Assembly (NCBI RefSeq): GCF_947500045.1
Contig: NZ_CANMQQ010000002.1
Coordinates: 248,001 to 312,000, forward strand
Length of the DNA stretch: 64,000 bases
Direction: 5' to 3'
Origin: an uncultured Ruegeria sp.
Lineage (GTDB): Bacteria; Pseudomonadota; Alphaproteobacteria; Rhodobacterales; Rhodobacteraceae
Shown here: positions 57,475 through 64,000 of the stretch, one piece after another
How positions within the stretch are numbered: the stretch's first letter is position 1
Layout: every line of letters begins with the position of its first letter
Notes under the pieces: model-generated
What the model saw: the letters and a program-made list of their open reading frames with translations, nothing else
Database searches by the model: none
Told to the model about the DNA's origin: nothing
Position numbers and translations under genes: made by a program

Positions 57475-58028
57475 CCCGCAATCTGACAGCAGCCATAGAG
57501 GCTGAACTGCAGGAGCAGGTTCTGCGGCCGCACTTGTTCTTTGAGGCCGAATTCCCGAGCGGCAGCATTTACCTGTGGACTGGTGCAGGCACCATCGAAT
57601 GGAACAGCCAGACATGGACGGGTGCAGGCAACTTGATCGGTATCAGTGACATCGTCGAAACCTCGGAGATCGTATCGAGAGGCATGACCGTCAGCCTTTC
57701 GGGAGTTCCAGTGGATTTGATCTCACTCGTGATTGGCGATGTACAGCAGGGACTACCAGGCAAGGTCTATGTCGGTCTGCTGGATGAAGTTGGAGAAGTG
57801 ATCGCAGATCCGGTCGAATCCTTTGCCGGTCGGTTGGATGTGCCGGAAATCGTAGACGGCGCCGAAACCTGCGTTATTAGCATCAGCTATAAAAACCGAA
57901 TGATCGACCTGCAGACTCCGCGCGAGTTTCGCTACACGCATGAAAGCCAGAAGGTGTTTTTTCCAACGGATAAAGGCTTTGAGTTCGTCACCTCCCTGCA
58001 GGACAAAGAAGTAAGTTGGGGGCAGTGA
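57471..58028 (+). CDS. Tail baseplate hub-type protein
   Basis: 185 aa. HLFFEAEFPSGSIYLWTGAG and ISYKNRMIDLQTPREFRYTH look like the DUF2163-related minor tail proteins of roseophages and gene transfer agents. Coupled to its neighbours by overlapping start and stop codons. Confidence 0.65.
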   Translation: MTRNLTAAIEAELQEQVLRPHLFFEAEFPSGSIYLWTGAGTIEWNSQTWTGAGNLIGISDIVETSEIVSRGMTVSLSGVPVDLISLVIGDVQQGLPGKVYVGLLDEVGEVIADPVESFAGRLDVPEIVDGAETCVISISYKNRMIDLQTPREFRYTHESQKVFFPTDKGFEFVTSLQDKEVSWGQ

Positions 58029-58420
58029 GGCTGGAGGATTGGCCGCTGCGGCTTGATCGGCTGATCAGCGAGGCCAGAGACAAGCCGTTTGAGTGGGGAA
58101 CGCATGACTGTGGGACGTTTGCGGCCGACGTAGTCGAGACGCTGACCGGGGTCAGGCTTCCGCTACCCAAGGGCTACACCACCGCCCGAGGATCAATGCT
58201 GGCAATGCGGCGCAAGACCGGATCGAGCCAGATGGACGGGGCGGTCAGTTATTTTCTCGGCGAACCACTTGAATCGCCCTTACTCGCACAGCGTGGAGAT
58301 ATCGTTTTGCATGAAACGCAAGCGCTCGGCGTGTGTGTCGGTCAATCGGCCATGTGCCTTTCTGAAGCCGGTTTGGCGTCTGTATCAGTGAATGAATGCG
58401 TGAAGGTGTGGAGGGTTTAA
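58025..58420 (+). CDS. DUF6950/NlpC-P60-like tail protein
   Basis: 131 aa; GTG at 58025 overlaps the previous stop, while an in-frame TTG at 58016 is possible. FEWGTHDCGTFAADVVETLT holds the Cys-containing motif of NlpC/P60-type peptidases and AQRGDIVLHE the conserved GD region; the His dyad partner is less clear. Likely tail-tip peptidase or its inactive derivative, used for crossing the cell wall. Confidence 0.7.
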   Translation: MRLEDWPLRLDRLISEARDKPFEWGTHDCGTFAADVVETLTGVRLPLPKGYTTARGSMLAMRRKTGSSQMDGAVSYFLGEPLESPLLAQRGDIVLHETQALGVCVGQSAMCLSEAGLASVSVNECVKVWRV

Positions 58421-58421
58421 G

Positions 58422-61007
58422 ATGCCACAAGTAGGGTTGGCCATCGGCGCGATCGGAACCACTATTGCCGCGGGCGGAGTAGGTGCTGCAGCTATTCAAC
58501 TTGGCGGCTCTCTGCTTCTGTCTGCTGCGTCACGCGCTCTTATGCCCAAGCCGGACTATTCATCCAACCAGGTGCGCGGTCGTCAGGTCTCATCGCGTCA
58601 ACCCGTGGCGGCACGAGAGTTGGTTTATGGTTTGTCGCGCAAAGGCGGCACGATCGTGTTTTTGCATTCGACTGATGCGACTTATGGCGGCGGTCAAGAG
58701 AACGCCATCTTGCATGTGATCATTGTGCTTGCCTCGCATGAGGTCTCGGGGATTGGCGCTGTTTACTTTGACGGGGTTCGCGCTTTTGACTCTGGCAGCA
58801 CTACGGCGCGCGGACGTTGGGAGGGCAGGGCGTTTTGTTATCGCCGTCTCGGAACCGAAAACCAATCTGTTGCGCCTCAGGTTGGCAATTTCACAAATGG
58901 ACTTTGGAGCGATGATCACCGGCTATACGGGTGCGCCTACATCGCGCTCCGCTTGCTGTATAGCCCTGAAGCTTTCCCATCTGGCCTGCCGAACATCACC
59001 GCCAATGTGGGCGGTAAGAACGACATTCTTGATCCCAGAACAGGGCTGCGGGGGTACACCGACAACGCGGCGCTCTGCCTGGCTGACTACATGTCGCTTT
59101 CCCCCTACGGCCTGGGTGCGGAGATCGGCGCGGTGGATGGTATCAATTCGGATGCTTTGATTGCCGCAGCCAATGTCTGTGATGAAAATGTTATTGAGGC
59201 GGACGGAAGCACGGATGCGCGGTATCGCTGCAACGGCGTCGTTACTCTCGATCAGGCGCCAAAGACAGCCATTGAGGCAATGCTAACCTCGATGGCAGGG
59301 CAGGCGGCGTGGCAGGCCGGTCAGTGGCATATCTACGCCGGTGCATACAGAACACCAACGCTATCCTTCACGAGTGACGATTTTGCTGGTGATCTGAGGT
59401 TGCAAACTCGACGTTCACAGCAAGACAATTTCAACGGTGTGCGCGGTCAATTCATTTCGACAGCCAGCAACTGGCAACCGGATGACTTCCCGGCTTATCA
59501 ATCGTCTGTTTATCTCGCGGAAGATGGAGGTGAGGAAAAGTGGGACGACATCTCACTGCCCTTCACCAACTCAGGAAATGCAGCACAGCGTCTGGCCAAG
59601 ATCCACCTTGAGCGTAAGCGGCGCCAGCAACGGGTTACGGTCCCCGGCAAACTGAACATGTGGCAGGCAACAGTCGGCAGCAATGTGAACCTGACATATG
59701 ATCGGTTTGGGTTTGCGTTAAAGCCGTTCGAGGTGCAGGGCGTTACACTGTCGATTCAGGACGGCGCGCTTGTTCCCGAGCTGGTGCTGCAGGAAACCTC
59801 ACCTCTCGTTTATGACCATACGGCAAGTGAGTTTGAGATTTACGAGGCAGCGCCAGAGACGAGCCTGCCCAGCGTAGCCGATATTCCGCCCCCAACAGGC
59901 GTCACGATCGATGAAAGCCTATACCAGACCCGAAATAGCGGCGGCCTGAAGACGCAAGTCACGGTTGCTTGGGAAGCGGCGTCATCAGTTTTTGTGGCGC
60001 AGTATCAAGTCGAGGCCAGCAGCGACAACGGTGTGAATTGGCAGGTTCTCGGCCGCACGTCGCAGACGTTCTTTGATGCGCGTGACTGGCAGGCCGGAGA
60101 TTGGCAGTGGCGGGTCAAGGCGATCTCAAACCTTGGTGTTTCTTCTGACTACACGACGGCAATTCAAGCAATTTATGGATTGTCGGAACTGCCATCGGCG
60201 ATTTCTGGATTGCGAATTCAACGCGCGAGCGGAACCGCTATCTTGTCATGGGGTTTGCATCCGGACTTGGACGTTCAAATCGGAGGCCAAATCCTCATCA
60301 GGCACTCCACTGCAGCGTCACCTTCGTGGCTAACAAGCCGTTCGTACAGCGAGACGAGCGGCGGTCAAACCAGCGATGCAGTGCCTTTGCTTGCGGGAAC
60401 GTATCTGGTTCGTGCTCAAGATTCCTCAGGTAATTTGGGGCCGGTTTCAAGCGTGCTCACTGCTGATGCAGAGACGGTCGAATTTGCTGCCCTGACAACA
60501 CTGATTGAAGATAGCAGTTTTACCGGAACCAAGACAGATTGCGGCGTTGTTGGCAGCGCGCTCCAATTGGCAGGGAGCGGAATTGTCAGCGAGTGGGATT
60601 TAGTATCCGACATCGAGCGGGTTTCTTCGGCAGGTGGTTATAAAACGAGCGGAACTTACGAATTCGCGGCTGGCATGGATTTTGGGTCGGTTCGTTCGGT
60701 TCGGCTCAGCGCAGACATCGATACGCTTACCGGATCTCTGACGGACTTAATTTCTGAAAGACAGGGTTTCGTTTCAACCTGGCAGCAGATTTCCAGTGGC
60801 AGCGGTGGGGAAACCGACGTTTTCATCGAGGCGCGAACCACTGAGGATGATCCAGCGGGAAGTCCGACATGGAGTGAGTGGAGTCGCGTAGATCGCTCTG
60901 ACGTAATCGCTCGTGGCGTTGAGGCCATCGCCATTCTTTCTTCGATAGATTCAACTTTCACGCCTGTAGTTTCGAGACTCAGGCTCACTGCAGATGAGGT
61001 TGCTTGA
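58422..61007 (+). CDS. Tail tip/host specificity protein (gpJ-like) with FN3 domains
   Basis: 861 aa. N-terminal hydrophobic Gly-rich stretch (residues 5-40), central tail-tip domain (RELVYGLSRKGGTIVFLHST and GIGAVYFDGVRAF), then two fibronectin type III-like domains (about 490-670: TVAWEAASSVFVAQYQVEAS, RVKAISNLGVSSDY) and a C-terminal beta region. Recognises or contacts the host surface. Confidence 0.85.
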   Translation: MPQVGLAIGAIGTTIAAGGVGAAAIQLGGSLLLSAASRALMPKPDYSSNQVRGRQVSSRQPVAARELVYGLSRKGGTIVFLHSTDATYGGGQENAILHVIIVLASHEVSGIGAVYFDGVRAFDSGSTTARGRWEGRAFCYRRLGTENQSVAPQVGNFTNGLWSDDHRLYGCAYIALRLLYSPEAFPSGLPNITANVGGKNDILDPRTGLRGYTDNAALCLADYMSLSPYGLGAEIGAVDGINSDALIAAANVCDENVIEADGSTDARYRCNGVVTLDQAPKTAIEAMLTSMAGQAAWQAGQWHIYAGAYRTPTLSFTSDDFAGDLRLQTRRSQQDNFNGVRGQFISTASNWQPDDFPAYQSSVYLAEDGGEEKWDDISLPFTNSGNAAQRLAKIHLERKRRQQRVTVPGKLNMWQATVGSNVNLTYDRFGFALKPFEVQGVTLSIQDGALVPELVLQETSPLVYDHTASEFEIYEAAPETSLPSVADIPPPTGVTIDESLYQTRNSGGLKTQVTVAWEAASSVFVAQYQVEASSDNGVNWQVLGRTSQTFFDARDWQAGDWQWRVKAISNLGVSSDYTTAIQAIYGLSELPSAISGLRIQRASGTAILSWGLHPDLDVQIGGQILIRHSTAASPSWLTSRSYSETSGGQTSDAVPLLAGTYLVRAQDSSGNLGPVSSVLTADAETVEFAALTTLIEDSSFTGTKTDCGVVGSALQLAGSGIVSEWDLVSDIERVSSAGGYKTSGTYEFAAGMDFGSVRSVRLSADIDTLTGSLTDLISERQGFVSTWQQISSGSGGETDVFIEARTTEDDPAGSPTWSEWSRVDRSDVIARGVEAIAILSSIDSTFTPVVSRLRLTADEVA

Positions 61008-61954
61008 TGGCACAATCCCCTGATTTCGTTGTCGATGATGGAACCGGTGTTCTTCTTTTATCGCAATTAAATACGATGTTTGCTGCCTTGGCATCGAGCA
61101 ATTCTGGGAACACTGAACCGCCTTTGCCGTATGCTGGGATGTTTTGGTTTGACACCAATTCAACGCCAGCAGTCATGAAGCGCCGGAACTCTGCGAATAA
61201 TGCCTGGAACAAGGTTAACCCGGGAACGACGATTACCACGCGCACAAGCGGCTACACGGTCACGGAGGCTGATCGGTTTACCGCAAGCCGCTGTACAGCA
61301 TCCCTAACACTTGCCTTTCAATCGGCGGCAACTCTTGGCTCTGATTGGTCGACCATCGTGTATGCAGATGGTGGGACGGTCACTTTAGACCCTGATGGTT
61401 CGGAGACCATCAACGGTGTTGCAACACAAACGCTGAGAGACGGTGAATGGGGTATCGTCTTTAGTGACGGATCAAATCTATTCCTGACATTGGTCCCGCG
61501 AGCGACGAGCCGTAAACCCGACTTCATCCTCGAAAACCGCCAGGCCAGCGGCGTTGGTGGCGGCTCCTTGAGCGTCGGCACGAACACTCTGGTCCTCAAT
61601 ACAGAGGTCAGAGATTCTTCCGGCATAGTCTCCCTGTTATCCAGTGAATTCACTGTCACCGAGGATTGCTATATCGAGTGGGCATTCCCGATTTATGACT
61701 CAAACCAAGCCAGAACGTCGCTGTACAGCGTGACGGATGCTGCAACCGTCGCCGAGGCAGACGCGATGGGCATGAATATTTGGGCGCGCTCAGCGAGTAT
61801 CAACGTCGAGAATGTTTCACATGGTTGGGGTCTTCTGGAGTCAGGAAAAACCTACCGTATTGAATGCTACGCCGCTTCCAGTGGCCTGCAGGGGCTCGGG
61901 GCGACAACAGGCGACCCTGAGCGTTTTGGCTTTGTAAAAGGGTGGATTGACTGA
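61007..61954 (+). CDS. Tail fibre/receptor-binding protein
   Basis: 315 aa from the ATG overlapping the previous stop. Starts with a short adaptor (MAQSPDFVVDDGTGVLLLSQ) then a beta-rich region with TVTLDPDGSETINGVATQ typical of fibre tips. Host range determinant by position. Confidence 0.65.
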   Translation: MAQSPDFVVDDGTGVLLLSQLNTMFAALASSNSGNTEPPLPYAGMFWFDTNSTPAVMKRRNSANNAWNKVNPGTTITTRTSGYTVTEADRFTASRCTASLTLAFQSAATLGSDWSTIVYADGGTVTLDPDGSETINGVATQTLRDGEWGIVFSDGSNLFLTLVPRATSRKPDFILENRQASGVGGGSLSVGTNTLVLNTEVRDSSGIVSLLSSEFTVTEDCYIEWAFPIYDSNQARTSLYSVTDAATVAEADAMGMNIWARSASINVENVSHGWGLLESGKTYRIECYAASSGLQGLGATTGDPERFGFVKGWID

Positions 61955-62412
61955 TGGGTTCAGCATTGATTGTCGATAGCGTCGTATTGCAGCTTGACCT
62001 TACCGGGGTGGCTCTGACTGACGCGCAAAAGGCGGCAGGATGGAAAGCGGTAGACGACGGCGTTGCACCGGGGATGATTGAGCAAGGTGATGGAAGCTTT
62101 GTTGCGCCTGTTCCAGATCTGGAGGCTGCTCGATCAATTGCATCCCTCTCCCGTTATGACTTTGCGTCTGCTGCGGCAAAGGCTGGTTATGTGACTTGGC
62201 CTGAGGCTGCACAGTGGGCAGCTGGTAACTCACTTCCGGCACAGGTGCAGAGCATCATTGATGCGCTCCCAGCAGAGGGGCAAGGTCCAGCCATGATGGA
62301 CGCTCTTGCCCGACCAGAGATCCGGCGCAACGGCGATCTGATGCCCGCACTGGCGACGGCATTTGCAACCAACGATGCCGGGCTCGACGCTATTTTTGGT
62401 ATCACCGCCTAA
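61954..62412 (+). CDS. Hypothetical tail-fibre-associated protein
   Basis: 152 aa, MGSALIVDSVVLQLDLTGVA then a helical C-terminus (LPAEGQGPAMMDALARPEIR). Position after the fibre gene suggests a fibre chaperone or fibre subunit. Family not recognised. Confidence 0.5.
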   Translation: MGSALIVDSVVLQLDLTGVALTDAQKAAGWKAVDDGVAPGMIEQGDGSFVAPVPDLEAARSIASLSRYDFASAAAKAGYVTWPEAAQWAAGNSLPAQVQSIIDALPAEGQGPAMMDALARPEIRRNGDLMPALATAFATNDAGLDAIFGITA

Positions 62413-62416
62413 GTCT

Positions 62417-62758
62417 ATGGGCGCTTCAAACCACTTCGAGCATCTGACAGGCATTCGCTACTGCACAGCGCAACCGGTCCATCTACGCGTCGAGCAAGGC
62501 ACGGCCTTATTCAAGATGGATGTGCCCGAGGGGTTTGTTTTCGACGTGTCGGTGCCGCGCCCGCTGCGCTGGTTGTTTGATCCGCACGATGAGAGGTTTC
62601 TGCCAGCCTCGGCACTGCATGACTACGCACTGCACGAATTGAAGTTGTCCCGCTTATGGGCGGCTGCACCGTTCGGCTATGCGTTGCGTCAACAGGGTGT
62701 GAGCCGGATCAAGCGCCTTGCAATGGTTCTGGCCGTCATCGTCTGGCGGTGGAAATAG
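62417..62758 (+). CDS. DUF1353 family phage protein
   Basis: 113 aa from the ATG at 62417. VPRPLRWLFDPHDERFLPAS and ALHDYALHELKLSRLWAAA match DUF1353, small phage proteins near lysis genes; role unknown. The C-terminus is hydrophobic (RLAMVLAVIVWRWK). Confidence 0.75.
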   Translation: MGASNHFEHLTGIRYCTAQPVHLRVEQGTALFKMDVPEGFVFDVSVPRPLRWLFDPHDERFLPASALHDYALHELKLSRLWAAAPFGYALRQQGVSRIKRLAMVLAVIVWRWK

Positions 62759-62766
62759 GAGACATC

Positions 62767-63120
62767 ATGAAAGTCCCGTACATCTACCGCGCGCATGTGA
62801 CAGACGTCTATGACGCGGACACAATCACTGTGACCGTTGATCAGGGCTTTCATAGCTCAATGGAGAAACTGAAGGTCAGGCTGTTTGGCATCAACGCCCC
62901 AGAGGTGCGCGGCCCTGAGCGGCCGGAAGGCCTCGTATCTCGCGATTGGCTGCAAGAACAGATCCTCGGCAAAGACATCATCATGCAGACGTTCAAGGCG
63001 GGTCGGGGCAAAGGCAAATACGGGCGTTGGCTGGCCAACATTTACCGTTCGGAAGGCGATGAAATCAGCCTCAACGATGAAATGATCAACCTCGGGCTGG
63101 CGAAAGCAGCGGATTACTAA
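62767..63120 (+). CDS. Thermonuclease-like (SNase) protein
   Basis: 117 aa from the ATG at 62767. Staphylococcal nuclease fold motifs: VYDADTITVTVD, KVRLFGINAPEVRG (the GxxxPE region) and KGKYGRWLANIY. No signal peptide, so it acts in the cytoplasm or in the virion. Perhaps host DNA breakdown or exclusion of other DNA; unusual between fibre and lysis genes. Confidence 0.8.
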   Translation: MKVPYIYRAHVTDVYDADTITVTVDQGFHSSMEKLKVRLFGINAPEVRGPERPEGLVSRDWLQEQILGKDIIMQTFKAGRGKGKYGRWLANIYRSEGDEISLNDEMINLGLAKAADY

Positions 63121-63130
63121 AGGGCAGGGC

Positions 63131-63343
63131 ATGACCGACGAAGAACACAAGATGATTGCGAAGGTCCATGACTGGCTCTTTGAGCCACCGATGGAAGGCA
63201 GAGACAACCGCGCAAAGCAATTGGATGATGTCATGGCAGCTATTCGAGCGGGCAAACTTGGCGGCCGGGCAACACTCTGGATTGCTGGTGCGATAGCCGC
63301 GGTACTTGCAGCCTACGCGCAAATCAAGGGGCTGTGGAAATGA
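63131..63343 (+). CDS. Probable holin-like membrane protein
   Basis: 70 aa with an acidic N-terminal 40 residues and one C-terminal transmembrane helix (ATLWIAGAIAAVLAAYAQI). Location just before the endolysin gene fits a holin or pinholin. Confidence 0.6.
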   Translation: MTDEEHKMIAKVHDWLFEPPMEGRDNRAKQLDDVMAAIRAGKLGGRATLWIAGAIAAVLAAYAQIKGLWK

Positions 63344-63891
63344 GAAAACGCCGGTTCGTTTGGTCTGTAGATATCCTGAGCCTGATTTTCATCGCATGGG
63401 TCGGGGTGACGCTTATCCCGCTTGGCTGGTTCTGGTACGATCCGGGGCAGGTTGTAATATCCAACAGTTCGATCGAGAACCCACCTCGCGTGGACTTCAG
63501 TCGCAAGATCAGCCGCCCAGTCATCATGAAGTATCAGGTAGTCATCCGGGACATCGAGCGGAATGCTGTTGTCTGTGATCCATCCAGTGAGCCATTTACT
63601 TACAGCCCGGATTCACGCTTTCCTGATGATGCTGATTTGGTCTGGTGGACTGGTGGCGATGATCGATGCTGGCCGCGCGAACCGGGGACATACATCGCCG
63701 AAACCTGCTGGACGGCGACGCATCTGTTCTGGGGTCTGATTCCAGACAAGACAGTCTGCCGCACCAGCAATCCATTTACGATTAATCTGATCAGCCCGGA
63801 AGAAGCCGAACAGGTCATTCAGAAGCAGCAAGATCTCGAAAGCCAGGTCGAGGGCCTGTCACGTGGTCTTGAGATGCTGCAGCACAACTAG
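63340..63891 (+). CDS. Membrane-anchored phage protein, possible spanin-like
   Basis: 183 aa from the ATG at 63340 (ATGA overlap). N-terminal anchor LSLIFIAWVGVTLIPLGWF (residues ~12-30), periplasmic domain with four Cys (VVCDPSS, DRCWPRE, ETCWTAT, TVCRTSN), C-terminal coiled coil (VIQKQQDLESQVEGLSRGLE). May act in lysis as an inner-membrane spanin or in exclusion. Confidence 0.55.
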   Translation: MRKRRFVWSVDILSLIFIAWVGVTLIPLGWFWYDPGQVVISNSSIENPPRVDFSRKISRPVIMKYQVVIRDIERNAVVCDPSSEPFTYSPDSRFPDDADLVWWTGGDDRCWPREPGTYIAETCWTATHLFWGLIPDKTVCRTSNPFTINLISPEEAEQVIQKQQDLESQVEGLSRGLEMLQHN

Positions 63892-63898
63892 GTGATCC

Positions 63899-64000
63899 AT
63901 GAGAATTAATGACGCGGGCTTGGACCTCATCAAGCGATTTGAGGGATTCGAGCCAAAAGCCTATCGCGACCCCGTTGGGGTCTGGACCATCGGCTACGGC
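63899..64000 (+). CDS. Endolysin, GH24 lysozyme type, 3' end outside window
   Basis: First 34 codons: MRINDAGLDLIKRFEGFEP then YRDPVGVWTIGYG. The catalytic Glu in FEGF and the D..G..TIGYG motif identify a T4-type lysozyme that cleaves peptidoglycan for lysis. No N-terminal signal or SAR helix is visible, so export should depend on the holin upstream. Confidence 0.88.
   Translation, partial: MRINDAGLDLIKRFEGFEPKAYRDPVGVWTIGYG

Larger units (their letters stand above)
29732..64000. mobile_element. Siphovirus-type prophage, right end outside the window
   Basis: At least 34 kb of contiguous phage genes: leftward early operon (35440 to 29784), regulatory core (35.6-38.6 kb), rightward replication genes, terminase to tail genes, and lysis genes beginning at 63131. 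No inactivated structural gene is seen, so it may be functional. The left end is placed just after the tRNA 3' end, but the exact boundary and the attachment site cannot be fixed without the right end. Confidence 0.85.

Noticed and set aside
1-64000. CRISPR array
   Set aside because: No regularly spaced 24-40 bp direct repeats were seen; the repeats found are short operators or iterons.
13722-64000. One single large prophage from 13.7 kb onward
   Set aside because: The tRNA 3' half at 29676 with an integrase beside it and a duplicate primase-helicase set show two separate elements.

Overview
This window is from a Rhodobacterales (Roseobacter-type) alphaproteobacterial chromosome. The basis is codon and protein style, a creatinase and polyamine-type ABC transporter locus, a DUF3179 secreted protein, and phage genes of the kind seen in marine roseobacters. 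No rRNA or marker gene is present, so the genus is inferred.

Region 1 (1-13.5 kb) is core or flexible chromosome: the end of a ClC chloride channel gene, a Tat-exported DUF3179 protein, a ureohydrolase, and a long leftward operon. In transcription order the operon reads: PLP-dependent lyase resembling diaminopropionate ammonia-lyase, M24 hydrolase, Asp/Glu-racemase-like protein, ABC ATPase, periplasmic binding protein, two permeases, creatinase. Together these look like uptake and breakdown of a guanidino or related small nitrogen compound, with urea, ammonia and amino acids as products.

Region 2 (13.7-29.7 kb) is an integrated element of about 16 kb that splits a tRNA-Leu(UAA) gene in its anticodon loop. 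The 5' half lies at 13681-13721 and the 3' half at 29676-29731, sharing an 11-bp core. Just inside its left end the element carries an intact tRNA-Leu of the same anticodon, apparently a replacement. It encodes a tyrosine integrase, an AlpA-like regulator, a primase-helicase and a terminase-small-subunit-like protein, so it resembles a phage satellite. Its cargo is defence-like: an FRG/DUF262 gene pair, an Eco29kI-type restriction-modification system whose nuclease has its own HTH domain, an XRE/nuclease-fold pair, and an AT-rich block of membrane proteins of unknown function.

Region 3 (29.7-64 kb, running off the window) is an apparently complete siphovirus-type prophage. A leftward early operon of about 18 small genes (35.4 to 29.8 kb) and a rightward operon (from 38.37 kb) start from two promoters with matching operators, a lambda-like OL/OR arrangement with a CI-like repressor between. 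An Arc-type repressor pair with three operators and an antirepressor lie between them. Rightward genes cover recombination and replication (nuclease, possible SSB, primase-helicase, iteron-like repeats), a NusG-like probable antiterminator, terminase, DUF4055 portal, MuF, scaffold, capsid, connectors, tail tube, tail chaperone with a -1 frameshift site, tape measure, tail tip, a probable holin and the start of an endolysin. No integrase for this prophage is visible in the window.
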